A stretch of 64,000 bases of DNA from Nostoc parmelioides FACHB-3921 (GCF_014696625.1 NZ_JACJQL010000037.1:1-64000); one strand, 5' to 3'. Positions 53,848 through 63,116 are shown, numbered from the stretch's first letter. Made by a program: numbers and translations. Notes: generated by a model not told the origin, from the sequence alone.

Positions 53848-54513
53848 ATGCTCAGGCGGCTAGTCCAATGGCTTAAAAGCTTTTTTCAAGGCTTGTTTGG
53901 CGGGGGTAGGAAACAGACTGCGGTAAAAACTAGTCCTAACGTAACAAAAGCACCGGCTCCACCCCTCAGTGACACAGATTTAGAATTTCTGTTCACCGAA
54001 CTTCTCGAAGGAGTGCATCAGGCGCGGGGAGAGGCTTGGGCTGTAAAGTGGCTGCAAAATATTGAGCATCGTGTGACAACTGCACAATGGGTAGAGTGGT
54101 TAAGGCGTTTTGGCGAAAAATTACTAGCATCCTCCTCACCAAATAATGAATTAGCATCTCGATTAGTCCAACTAGGAGAATTGGGCGTGGGGGAACTGGG
54201 AGATGTCGCCTACGATATAGGGATGCAGGTGTTAAGCCGCAATCAAGGCGAACCGATTTGGGAATATGATGGCCCAGATAGTGATAGTACTGATGTATTA
54301 TACCCAGAGGAAAGCATTTCTGCAACCGAGGAAAACCCAGAAGGAGAATATCAAACGGTTACTCTTGAACAGTTATTTGAGATGCTGCAAGAGGATGAAA
54401 ACTTACGCCAACAGATTGCAGAACAGCTAGCGATTGAAACAGATGATCCCCAGGTTATTGTAGAAGCACTAATGAATCAATATTATGCTGCCAGTCAACA
54501 GACTACAGAATAA
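53848..54513 (+). CDS. Short paralog of the TPR-CHAT N-terminal region
   Basis: A protein of 221 residues with no known function. It begins MLRRLVQWLKSFFQGLFGG, a basic amphipathic helix. A domain of about 85 residues (DTDLEFLFTELLEGVHQ to DIGMQVLS) is clearly homologous to residues about 40-130 of the TPR-CHAT protein at 55317. An acidic linker and a helical end (TLEQLFEMLQEDENLRQQIAEQL) also recur in that protein. I chose the ATG at 53848 over 53836 because the paralog starts at the equivalent ATG CTC. It may regulate or compete with the TPR-CHAT protein (inference). Confidence 0.8.
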   Translation: MLRRLVQWLKSFFQGLFGGGRKQTAVKTSPNVTKAPAPPLSDTDLEFLFTELLEGVHQARGEAWAVKWLQNIEHRVTTAQWVEWLRRFGEKLLASSSPNNELASRLVQLGELGVGELGDVAYDIGMQVLSRNQGEPIWEYDGPDSDSTDVLYPEESISATEENPEGEYQTVTLEQLFEMLQEDENLRQQIAEQLAIETDDPQVIVEALMNQYYAASQQTTE

Positions 54514-54570
54514 TTACTGTATATAACCGAGCCAAGCTATTCTGTTTTTAAGTTGCACAATCTATCGTGA

Positions 54571-54614
54571 GGGCTGTTGACAGTTAACAGTTAACAGTTA
54601 ACAGTTAACAGCCC
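54571..54614. repeat. Heptamer array closed by an 8-bp stem
   Basis: Four CAGTTAA units are enclosed by GGGCTGTT and AACAGCCC, which pair exactly. A tandem heptamer array thus lies in the loop of a hairpin, 58 nt after the short paralog gene. Confidence 0.8.
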
Positions 54615-54820
54615 TTATTAGTAGTTATGCTTTTTTAGCGCGCATTGACTTATAGTTTGTTGTTTCCTTCTCTATTACTGGTGGCGGGCTAAAAAATATT
54701 TATTGACGTATAGCCGTAGCCAGATCGATCAGGACATCAAGCTAAGATGAAACCCTTACAAAGAAAGGCTTTCCAGTATATCAACAGTCAAAAGCTATAA
54801 ATCGTCTGAGGAATAATCTT

Positions 54821-55066
54821 ATGAATTTATTGCTACAGGAAGTACCAGCGTCAGAACTCGCACCTCAAACGATTCAGGAAACGCCGCCACCAGATAAAGA
54901 CCCTCTGATTGCCAGGGGTCTACAAAAAGAACAGTACTTTGCTATTTTCGGTTTAGCAATTATTGTTATCGCTGCTGTGGGATTTTTCAGTCGTAGATTG
55001 GAATATGCCCTGATATTAGCTTTCGTTCTCAGTGCTATTTTAATAGCTGTACTTTTATTGATCTAG
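54821..55066 (+). CDS. Small membrane protein between the two paralogs
   Basis: An 81-residue protein with a polar, proline-rich N-terminus (about 1-35) and two hydrophobic helices (about 41-56, FAIFGLAIIVIAAVGFF, and 61-81, ALILAFVLSAILIAVLLL) split by a short SRRLEY turn. It lies between the two homologous genes on the same strand, so it may be part of the same system or only a bystander. No family was recognised. Confidence 0.7.
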   Translation: MNLLLQEVPASELAPQTIQETPPPDKDPLIARGLQKEQYFAIFGLAIIVIAAVGFFSRRLEYALILAFVLSAILIAVLLLI

Positions 55067-55279
55067 TTAAGTTATTTGTCAGTAGTAACAAGATGTTTTA
55101 ATATCAGCAACGCTTCGGGGATGCAGATGTGAGGCTATAAGCCTTTTGTAGAAAGAGGCTAGGCGTTGGCATAGGTTCTTACAGCAAGTTTACTACACAT
55201 AAATATGAAAAACTCTATTAATTTTAGTGGATTTCACGTAAATCATGAATTATCATGAGTTGTTCAACACAGCGATCGC

Positions 55280-55292
55280 TACAATCTAGGGT
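55280..55292 (+). promoter_or_regulatory. -10-like element of the TPR-CHAT gene
   Basis: CGCTACAATCTAGGG includes TACAAT at 55280-55285, 37 nt before the ATG at 55317. It is the counterpart of the 53810 element. A HIP1 octamer overlaps its 5' side. Confidence 0.6.
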
Positions 55293-55316
55293 AAATAAAA
55301 TTTAAGAGTATGGCAA

Positions 55317-58300
55317 ATGCTCACTCGGCTATTTCAGTGGCTTAAAACTTTTGACAAGCACCCTGTTGATGATCCACAAACTGATTATTTCAAGGGTGTC
55401 AAGGAACAGGTGGCAGAAGAACCACCTGAGCTAACTAATGCGGATTTAGAACTGTTGTTTAATCAGTTGCTGCAAGGTGTGAATCAAGGGCGGGGGCAGC
55501 AGTGGGCAATGAAGTATTTGCACCGGATGGAAGACCGCATTAGTGTTGAGCGCTGGATAGATTGGCTGCTGGTGTTTGGGGAAAAATTACTGATGTCACC
55601 TGCACCAAATCATCATTTAGGTAGACAAATGGTGACTTTGGGTGAACTGGGGATTGGCAAGGTAGGAGAGCTTTCTTATGATATTGGCATCCGTTTACTA
55701 GATAGGGAATTTATAGAAATAAATGAAGTGAATGAGGAGACAGAAGTATCATCAACTACAGTTCACCAAACTAGCGATCATCTCCCAGATTCGCCGGGAC
55801 AGGAATTAATCCGCGATCTCGGAGATTTATTATGGGAGTCCACTGAACCAGAAACAGCTACTCACCAGACACTTGATGAAGATACAATCACAAGCTTGCA
55901 AGAACTGAGTTGGGAATATAACGCAGTCCCCACTGGCTCAGTTAATGAGGATACAATCGAAAATTTGCAGGAACTGAGTTGGGAATATCACATATCTCCC
56001 ACTAAATTAATGGATGACAACATCATCGAAAATCCACCAGAACTTGGCTGGCAAGAGCCAATAGCTCCAACTGATGTAGTTGATGTCACCACAGTAGAGA
56101 ACTTACAAGAACTAAGTTGGGAATATCAGCAAGCTGAATTTACAGCACCAGCTTTACTAATGCCGGCACAAGAAGATGTCATCAGTAACTTAAGTGAATT
56201 GGTATTAGATTATCGAGAACAAAACTCAGCAGCCATAGTATCCACCCAAAGTGATTGGGATCAGTCTTTAGTCAATTTAGACCCCAATGTTGCTTACACT
56301 TTGGATGAGTTAATGGTGCGGTTGGATCAAAGTACTAATTTAGTCCAGCAATTGGCGGCTAATTTGATAGGACAGGCCAACCAACCGTCAGCTATTATCA
56401 ATGAATACTCCAATGCTTTTGTCAAGGCACAAGAATTATTTTATCAAGGGTTGCAGTTAGCTAAGACTGGTGATTTGTTAGGGGCGATCGCTACCTATGA
56501 GCAAGCCATCCAATTAAACCCCAATTCCTATGAATACTGGTTTAATCGCGGTTTAACATTATTCCATTTAGAACGGTTTGTGGAAGCGATCGCCTCCTAT
56601 GACCAAGCTATTGAAATTAAACCGGATTACTACAAGGCTTGGTATAATCGGGGCGGGACTTTGGGTCAGTTAGGACTGTATGAAGAAGCAGTGGCCTCAC
56701 TCAAACAAGCGATTAGTATTCAGCCTGATATGCCGGGGGCTTGGTCTAGTAAGGGTTGGGCAGAATTGAAGTTGGGGCAAATTGGGGAAGCTATTGCTAG
56801 TTACGACGAAGCCCTGCTTTTATCACCAGAAGACCAAGAAAATTGGTATTACCGAGGTATTGCTTTAGGTGTAGATGAACAATACGAAGCGGCAATCGAT
56901 TCCTACGACAAAGCCTTAGAGATTCAACCAGACTTCCATGAGGTGTGGATTGACCGGGGTGTAGTTCTATTTAATTTAAAACAATGGTCGGCAGCGATCG
57001 CCTCTTGGGATCAAGCTTTATCAATTCAGGCAGATTTTTACTTAGCTTGGTATAACCGGGGTGTAGCTTTAGAAAATTTAGGCCGTCGTGAAGAAGCGAT
57101 CGCATCTTATAAGCAAGCGATAGAAATTAAGCCAGATTTTCACCTCGCCTGGTATAACCAAGCTGTAGCACTATTTTATTTAGAACGATTTTTAGAAGCG
57201 ATCGTTTGTTATGACAATGCTTTACAAATCAAGCTGGACTATTGGGAAGCTTGGATTGGTCGTGGGACAGCTATTGGTAATTTAAATGAGACGGAAACAT
57301 CACTAAATTTATTAACTACCATAGCTGCGATTAATTCTGCCTTAAAGCAAGCTGGTTATGAAGGTAAATTAGCTAGTTATCAGGAAGGTTTAAAACATAT
57401 TCGCCCAGACACCCACCCAGAAGGTTGGGGAAGATTACATTTGGCGATCGCTAATACTTATTATGAGCAAGGTAAAAAATATTCTACATCCCGTAATTAT
57501 TGGCGCAAAGCTGTAACCGAGTACAATCAAGCCCTATTAACCCTCACAAGTGCAGGTTTTCCTCAGTTACATTTAGAAGTTCTCCAATCTCTTGTGAAAG
57601 CATTGTTAGGACTGGGACAAACAACACAAGCCCAAGAATTTCAGCAACGCGGCTCAAGGTTATTACAACAATTACTGAGTGAACCGACTCGCACCGCAGA
57701 AATTAAAAAACAACTGGCACTCAAATTTGCGGGATTCGGACAATTAGCCGTTGATGTAGCTGTAGAATATGGTGATTTGGTAGAAGCTTGGGAAATAGCA
57801 GAACAGGGAAAAAATGCTTGTTTAACTTGGTTGTTATGCGGCTGGAACGCAGATATTCAACCACTAAATTATCGTGCAGTTCAACAATTACTTAATCCCC
57901 ATACCGCAATTATTTACTGGCATATTAGCCCAGTCGCCTTACACACCTTTATTGTCAAAGACCAAGCCCCGTCACCAATTCTTGTTTTCACACCAGTCCA
58001 AGATTTAGGGGCAATTAACGCCACACCTCTGCAAGATTTACCTCTACCCGAAGCTATGAGGCGACTAATTGCCTTTGAAAATTGGTTAGAAGATTGGCAG
58101 CAAAACTATCAAGATTATCATCAACAAGCCCAAGACCAACAAAGCAAAAGTAATCATCCTTGGCGGTTGGAAATGGAATACAAGCTATTGCAGCTAAAAG
58201 AAATTCTAGAAATTGACACCATTCAACAAGAACTTGAAGATATTACTCAACTAATTTTAGTTCCCCACCGTGATTTATTTAGAGTTCCTCTTCATTGCTT

Positions 58301-59135
58301 GTTTCAAATGTCTAACTCCTCGGAAGCAATATCAAATGCAGATATCGCCTATCTGCCAAATATTCAAATAGCTCTATCAGCCAAAAATGCCAATATTGGC
58401 CAGTTTGTCAATCAAACATTATTGAGTGTTGAATATCCTGATAGTACAGCTTATCAGACCTTGAGATTTGCTAACTTAGAAGCCGAAGTTGTTAGCCAGA
58501 TGTTTAACAATCGTCAACGGCTCCAAGGTGTAGACGCTACTAAAAATAATTTTGAAGATGCCTTCTTTAGCAATTATAGTGTGTTGCATTTCGCAGGTCA
58601 GGCAATTAATAGTTTAACAGATCCTCAAAGATCAGAATTAGCCCTAGCAGGTGAAGATAAATTTACCTTGACAGAAATCTGCGAAACAAATTTATCAACT
58701 TATAACTTAGTAACTCTCTCCACTTGCGAAACTGCAATCAACACTCACCAAGTAACTACCAGTGAATATGTAGATTTAGTGAGTGCGTTTTTCTACAAAG
58801 GTGTTTCCCAAGTCGTCAGCACTCTCTGGACTGTAGAATCATCAGCCAGCGCTTTAGTCATCATTGAGTTTTACCGCCGATTACAGTTAGTACAATCAGC
58901 AAGTACAGCTTTAGCAGAAGCTACAAGTTGGCTTAGAGAATTAACTGCATCGGAATTAACCCAGTGGTATGAAGACTTACTCAACAACCTAGACCCACAA
59001 GAGTTAAAGCTCAGAGCTTATTTAGCAACACATTTGTATAGAATTAGCAAAATGCCTGCTGATAAAAATCTATATTCTCATCCTTATTATTGGGCAGCAT
59101 TTACAATTACAGGTAAGCCGACTACAACAAAGTAA
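55317..59135 (+). CDS. TPR-CHAT protein with atypical catalytic dyad
   Basis: A 1272-residue cytoplasmic protein. Order: the N-terminal helix MLTRLFQWLKTF, the domain shared with the 53848 gene (about 40-130), a linker (about 160-310) with three to five copies of the motif NLQELSWEY, a TLDELMVRLDQSTNLVQQLA segment shared with the paralog, about eight TPR repeats (about 370-660), a helical bridge, and a CHAT (caspase-like) domain (about 870-1265). CHAT proteases use His and Cys. The Cys is present (C1137 in LSTCET), but where LHFAGHA is usual this protein reads LHFAGQA (Q1095). It may be an inactive or altered protease; the surrounding VVSTLWTVESSASALVIIEFY is typical. Confidence 0.9.
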   Translation: MLTRLFQWLKTFDKHPVDDPQTDYFKGVKEQVAEEPPELTNADLELLFNQLLQGVNQGRGQQWAMKYLHRMEDRISVERWIDWLLVFGEKLLMSPAPNHHLGRQMVTLGELGIGKVGELSYDIGIRLLDREFIEINEVNEETEVSSTTVHQTSDHLPDSPGQELIRDLGDLLWESTEPETATHQTLDEDTITSLQELSWEYNAVPTGSVNEDTIENLQELSWEYHISPTKLMDDNIIENPPELGWQEPIAPTDVVDVTTVENLQELSWEYQQAEFTAPALLMPAQEDVISNLSELVLDYREQNSAAIVSTQSDWDQSLVNLDPNVAYTLDELMVRLDQSTNLVQQLAANLIGQANQPSAIINEYSNAFVKAQELFYQGLQLAKTGDLLGAIATYEQAIQLNPNSYEYWFNRGLTLFHLERFVEAIASYDQAIEIKPDYYKAWYNRGGTLGQLGLYEEAVASLKQAISIQPDMPGAWSSKGWAELKLGQIGEAIASYDEALLLSPEDQENWYYRGIALGVDEQYEAAIDSYDKALEIQPDFHEVWIDRGVVLFNLKQWSAAIASWDQALSIQADFYLAWYNRGVALENLGRREEAIASYKQAIEIKPDFHLAWYNQAVALFYLERFLEAIVCYDNALQIKLDYWEAWIGRGTAIGNLNETETSLNLLTTIAAINSALKQAGYEGKLASYQEGLKHIRPDTHPEGWGRLHLAIANTYYEQGKKYSTSRNYWRKAVTEYNQALLTLTSAGFPQLHLEVLQSLVKALLGLGQTTQAQEFQQRGSRLLQQLLSEPTRTAEIKKQLALKFAGFGQLAVDVAVEYGDLVEAWEIAEQGKNACLTWLLCGWNADIQPLNYRAVQQLLNPHTAIIYWHISPVALHTFIVKDQAPSPILVFTPVQDLGAINATPLQDLPLPEAMRRLIAFENWLEDWQQNYQDYHQQAQDQQSKSNHPWRLEMEYKLLQLKEILEIDTIQQELEDITQLILVPHRDLFRVPLHCLFQMSNSSEAISNADIAYLPNIQIALSAKNANIGQFVNQTLLSVEYPDSTAYQTLRFANLEAEVVSQMFNNRQRLQGVDATKNNFEDAFFSNYSVLHFAGQAINSLTDPQRSELALAGEDKFTLTEICETNLSTYNLVTLSTCETAINTHQVTTSEYVDLVSAFFYKGVSQVVSTLWTVESSASALVIIEFYRRLQLVQSASTALAEATSWLRELTASELTQWYEDLLNNLDPQELKLRAYLATHLYRISKMPADKNLYSHPYYWAAFTITGKPTTTK

Positions 59136-59184
59136 CAATTCAAAATCCAAAATATTTTGGACACAAATCTATAAAATAAAATTT

Positions 59185-59496
59185 ATGTTGAACTTATTTA
59201 ATCAACTTTTCGGACGTTCTCCAGCAAAAATTAAAGCCAACGTAGAGATATATACTTGGCAAACCTGCCCCTACTGCATTCGTGCCAAATTGTTACTGTG
59301 GTGGAAAGGCGTACAATTTACAGAATACAAAATTGATGGCGACGAAGCGGCCAGAGCTAATATGGCAGAACGTGCCAACGGCCGTCGCACAGTACCGCAA
59401 ATTTTCATCAATAACCAACACATCGGCGGTTGTGACGATCTTTATGAGTTAGATACAAAAGGTGAACTTGATCCCTTACTAGTACAGCCAGCATAA
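59185..59496 (+). CDS. grxC: Glutaredoxin 3
   Basis: A 103-residue glutaredoxin with the dithiol active site CPYC at residues 28-31 and the GSH-binding motifs TVPQIFINNQHIGG and CDDL. It reduces disulfides and glutathionylated proteins with GSH that glutathione reductase (11272) restores. An N-terminal extension of about 15 residues precedes the fold. It is followed 30 nt later by tadA in the same direction. Sequence and length are normal for the family. Confidence 0.95.
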   Translation: MLNLFNQLFGRSPAKIKANVEIYTWQTCPYCIRAKLLLWWKGVQFTEYKIDGDEAARANMAERANGRRTVPQIFINNQHIGGCDDLYELDTKGELDPLLVQPA

Positions 59497-59526
59497 ATTC
59501 AGTACTGAAAATACAATTACTTAATT

Positions 59527-60030
59527 GTGAATTTTGCATTGCCCACAGGAGTTGACTACCCCGAATATCTCATATACCGCCAATGGATGAGTCATGCCCT
59601 AGAACTAGCAAAGGTGGCAGGAGATGCGGGTGAAATTCCCGTTGGCGCGGTAATTACTGATGCTAGCGGTAATTTGATAGCGGAAGGAGAAAATCGTAAG
59701 GAGCGAGACCAAGACCCAACCGCACACGCGGAAATTGTGGCATTGAGGGCGGCTACTAAGATTTTACAAACTTGGCGACTACATGAATGTACTTTGTACG
59801 TCACCCTAGAACCTTGTCCAATGTGTGCTGGCGCTATTGTCCAGGCGCGGTTAGGAAAGCTTGTCTATGGGGTGGACGATACCAAAACTGGCGCGATTCG
59901 GACTGTTTTAAATATCCCTGACAGTGCGGCTTCTAATCACCGCTTACAAGTTATCGGAGGTATTCTAGAATCAGCCTGTCGTCAGCATTTGCAAAGCTGG
60001 TTTATAAATCGGCGGTTGCAAAGCAAGTAA
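59527..60030 (+). CDS. tadA: tRNA-specific adenosine deaminase
   Basis: A zinc deaminase that converts A34 to inosine in tRNA-Arg. The zinc/catalytic motif is HAEIVALRAA (His and Glu) near residue 67, with PCPMCAGAI near 97. The start used here is a GTG, giving 167 residues with an N-terminal 18-residue extension; an internal ATG at 59584 (MSHALELAKVAGDAGEIPVGA) matches where the E. coli enzyme begins and may be the true start. All catalytic residues are present. It likely shares a transcript with grxC. Confidence 0.93.
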   Translation: MNFALPTGVDYPEYLIYRQWMSHALELAKVAGDAGEIPVGAVITDASGNLIAEGENRKERDQDPTAHAEIVALRAATKILQTWRLHECTLYVTLEPCPMCAGAIVQARLGKLVYGVDDTKTGAIRTVLNIPDSAASNHRLQVIGGILESACRQHLQSWFINRRLQSK

Positions 60031-60143
60031 CGGACAGACGTAAAACTGTCCAGCTGCTATGACACAAGTCACGGAAGAAAATCTACGGTGGAACTACGTT
60101 AATATCACACCCCACTTTTACCGGACAATTCGCAGCTACCAAC

Positions 60144-61004
60144 ATGATCGAATTTTTCTCTGTGTCTGATACTCGCCAAGCACAACCAACAAATACGCTC
60201 GTCCCTCCTCAGGTAGCTGTGACTACTTCCAAGGTTTCTCCTTGGTTGAGTCCTGTATTGTATTTTGTTGGTAATTATCTCTTACTACCGTCATTTTTTG
60301 GGCGCATTTCCATTACTGGACAAGAAAATATTCCCAAGATAGGCCCTGTGATTTTGGCTCCAACTCATCGAGCTAGGTGGGATTCCTTGCTCTTACCTTA
60401 CGCAACTGGGCGTTACGTTACCGGTCGAGATTTAAAATTCATGGTGACTAAGACTGAATGTCGAGGGTTGCAAGGCTGGTTTGTGCGGCGCATGGGTGGC
60501 TTTCCTATAGATACTCAACATCCTGCTGTTTCTACTCTGCGCCACGCGGTGGAATTACTCCAACAAGGACAAATGTTAGTCATTTATCCAGAGGGCAATA
60601 TTTTTCGGGATGGTAAATTGCATCCGCTCAAGTCAGGAATTTCCCGTCTAGCTTTAAGCGCGGAATCTAGTCACCCAGGTTTGGGGGTGAAAATATTGCC
60701 CATTAGCATTAATTACAGTCAGCCTTATCCTTGTTGGGGTACAGATGTGAACATTCACATTGGTTCGGCAATTAATGTCCAAGATTACACCAATGGTAAG
60801 GTGAAGCAAAACGCTAAACGCCTGACAGAAGATTTAACTAGGGATTTACAAAACTTAAGTGATTCAGAACTAGCCTTCAGTCATCATGATGTTGCAGAAG
60901 TTAGCAATTCTCCCATAGTGAGCGTCAGCGACTCGAATGAGCGGCCGAATGTCCGAGGGGGAGCAACAGGCGGCAGAAGAGAACTATTGACTGTTGACTA
61001 TTAA
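60144..61004 (+). CDS. PlsC-type 1-acyl-glycerol-3-phosphate acyltransferase
   Basis: A 286-residue acyltransferase of phospholipid and glycolipid synthesis. The HX4D motif is in HRARWDSLLLPYAT near residue 75, the acceptor motif FPID near 120, and PEGNIFRDG near 150. A hydrophobic segment (about 36-52) may anchor it. The C-terminal 50 residues are low-complexity Ser/Gly-rich and end in repeat-like DNA (TTGACTGTTGACTATTAA), as if the 3' end was extended by a heptamer array. Lipid specificity is unknown. Confidence 0.85.
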   Translation: MIEFFSVSDTRQAQPTNTLVPPQVAVTTSKVSPWLSPVLYFVGNYLLLPSFFGRISITGQENIPKIGPVILAPTHRARWDSLLLPYATGRYVTGRDLKFMVTKTECRGLQGWFVRRMGGFPIDTQHPAVSTLRHAVELLQQGQMLVIYPEGNIFRDGKLHPLKSGISRLALSAESSHPGLGVKILPISINYSQPYPCWGTDVNIHIGSAINVQDYTNGKVKQNAKRLTEDLTRDLQNLSDSELAFSHHDVAEVSNSPIVSVSDSNERPNVRGGATGGRRELLTVDY

Positions 61005-63116
61005 CTAAATCCCTAATGTTAATTCCCAACTGTTGAGTCTGCCCACATCTTGGGGTGAGTAGTCAATTATCCATAACTGCCAATTGCCTGTGGCTGATTG
61101 TGAGAGTAACTGTTTCAGGATAGGATGCGATCGCACTCCATAAGTTATTTGTAAATCAGTGCGATTTCCTAAGGTACGATTTTGCAATAGCACTTGCTGA
61201 TTATTGGGGGCGATTAAATAAATTTCTATATCCCCTAAAAAATCATGAGTTAAATTAACGGCGACTTGAATATCTTTAACGCTGCTGGCATCAGAAACAG
61301 CGATCGCGCTTTTAATCCCTTGTATATTATTATCGGGAATCTCTAATCGATTAGAATTGCTCAATTTGACTTGTTTACTAGCATCTGATGGCGTGGTTCG
61401 TTGTTGAAATGCAACTTGCACGGCCCTAGCAGCATTAACCTTGCCATAACCGAACCACTGAGAATAACCATTTTCATCATATTTACCTTCACTTAACCCC
61501 AGTTGGGGGTCGGGGTCAGGGTCTACGATTTTATCTGCCGTTGTTTCTAAAATTCGTTTGACTTGTTGGGCTGTCAAATCGGGATTAACTGATAAAACTA
61601 GGGCTGCTACCCCCGCAACTACAGGTGTGGCGCTGGAAGTACCACCAAAGTTACTAGTGAAGTTACCAGGGTCATAACCTGCGGCTCCTACTATATCGGT
61701 CGTGAGCATTCCTAACCCACTCAAGTTAGTTTTAATGCTTGGTTGTGTATACAAAAAACCTTTTTCTGGAAAAGACATTCCCGGTGAGGCATTGTTACTA
61801 GGCGCACATAGAGAAATATTCAGTCCCCAATTACTGTAGGCAGCTTTTCTGCTCATACTGGTAGATGCAGCGATCGTCATCACATCAGGATGTACGCCAA
61901 AACCATTTAACCAATCTGTCACACCTTGTAGAACATTATCTGGCCAATCTTGTTCATAAATAGCGCCACTAACTGGACGGTTGGCGTTACCAGCCGCGAA
62001 TAGGACTACGCAACCTTTACCATTACGTCCACGAGTAGCAGCCCTGGTAATAGCAGCTTTTTGACGCAATGATAAGGGGAAATACACCGCCGAAGCTCCC
62101 CAACTGCAAGAAATAACACTGGCTCCTTTTTCTATAGCCCAGTTGAATATCTGCTCAATGGATTCGTCATCTAAAAAGCCTGTGGTACGGATAGGCATTA
62201 ATGCACAACCAGGAGCAACCCCGACAATTCCTGTACCTGTTTCTTCCGCTAAGGCTATGCCAGCACAAGCAGTACCATGACTCTTTTCTTTTCCCCCTGG
62301 TAAGGGTAAAAAGTCATTTTCTCTTAAATCTCTAGGGGCTACAATCTTACCGCTACCTTGAAAATCTGGGTGATTTAAATCAAAGGAGTCATCCACCACA
62401 GCCACCACAACAGAACGGACACCGCGTGTCATGTCCCAAGCCTGTTCTACAGCGATGTGGGAACTGGCAACCAATTCATGACCACCGTTGTGATTGAGAT
62501 ACCATTGCTGGGGATAAAGGTTGTCACTGGGTTTATAGTGGGTTTCCGTTTGTATTAACACATTCGGTTCAGCCGCCAAAACTTCGGGGATGCTTTGTAA
62601 TTGATTAGCAATTTTGACGGGATTTTCTGTAGCTTGTTTGCTAACCAAAAATACAAACGCATTTGGTAAACCGGGAATTGGCTTGTCTTGAACTAGGTTG
62701 AATTGAGAGGCTATGAGGGTAATTTTGACAGCATCTAACTTAGGCGCAAATTGAATTGTAATTTGGTCACTGAGATAAACAAATGTCCCAGGATTATCCT
62801 TAACGGTGTAAGCATGACTAGCAAAAGTGACATTTTGGTCAGCGCGGGCTTGAGCGATCGCCTCTTCTATTTGGTTGGGCGCAACCTGGTATAGTTCTAA
62901 TTGAGCTTGGGTAATACTGCTATGCCAAATACCCCAACTAACCTGAGATAATTGTTGCATAGGAAAATCGGTGACAAAACGGATGGTGAAGCGGTCTAAG
63001 GCCTTTTCTAGTATCAATTCTTCACCACCCCTTTGCAGAACTAATCCCAAGTTGCTTGCACCTGTGGTTGAAAAATCAGAAGGGTTATTGCGTTGACTAC
63101 CGTAGGTATCGTTCAT
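61005..63116 (-). CDS. Subtilisin-like serine protease with P/proprotein domain
   Basis: An S8 peptidase of 703 residues. The N-terminal 220 residues are a non-catalytic part unlike a signal peptide (it begins MNDTYGSQRNNPSDF). The catalytic triad is D242 (VVAVVDDSFD), H280 (KSHGTACAG) and S494 (FGGTSSATPVVAG), with the oxyanion N377. A C-terminal proprotein convertase P-domain (about 590-703) follows, as in kexin-like proteases. All catalytic residues are present. The lack of a signal peptide is unusual and leaves its location open. It resembles the calcium-dependent protease PrcA of Anabaena in type, but I cannot say it is that gene. It is convergent with the acyltransferase gene, the stop codons being adjacent. 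Confidence 0.9.
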   Translation of the reverse strand: MNDTYGSQRNNPSDFSTTGASNLGLVLQRGGEELILEKALDRFTIRFVTDFPMQQLSQVSWGIWHSSITQAQLELYQVAPNQIEEAIAQARADQNVTFASHAYTVKDNPGTFVYLSDQITIQFAPKLDAVKITLIASQFNLVQDKPIPGLPNAFVFLVSKQATENPVKIANQLQSIPEVLAAEPNVLIQTETHYKPSDNLYPQQWYLNHNGGHELVASSHIAVEQAWDMTRGVRSVVVAVVDDSFDLNHPDFQGSGKIVAPRDLRENDFLPLPGGKEKSHGTACAGIALAEETGTGIVGVAPGCALMPIRTTGFLDDESIEQIFNWAIEKGASVISCSWGASAVYFPLSLRQKAAITRAATRGRNGKGCVVLFAAGNANRPVSGAIYEQDWPDNVLQGVTDWLNGFGVHPDVMTIAASTSMSRKAAYSNWGLNISLCAPSNNASPGMSFPEKGFLYTQPSIKTNLSGLGMLTTDIVGAAGYDPGNFTSNFGGTSSATPVVAGVAALVLSVNPDLTAQQVKRILETTADKIVDPDPDPQLGLSEGKYDENGYSQWFGYGKVNAARAVQVAFQQRTTPSDASKQVKLSNSNRLEIPDNNIQGIKSAIAVSDASSVKDIQVAVNLTHDFLGDIEIYLIAPNNQQVLLQNRTLGNRTDLQITYGVRSHPILKQLLSQSATGNWQLWIIDYSPQDVGRLNSWELTLGI

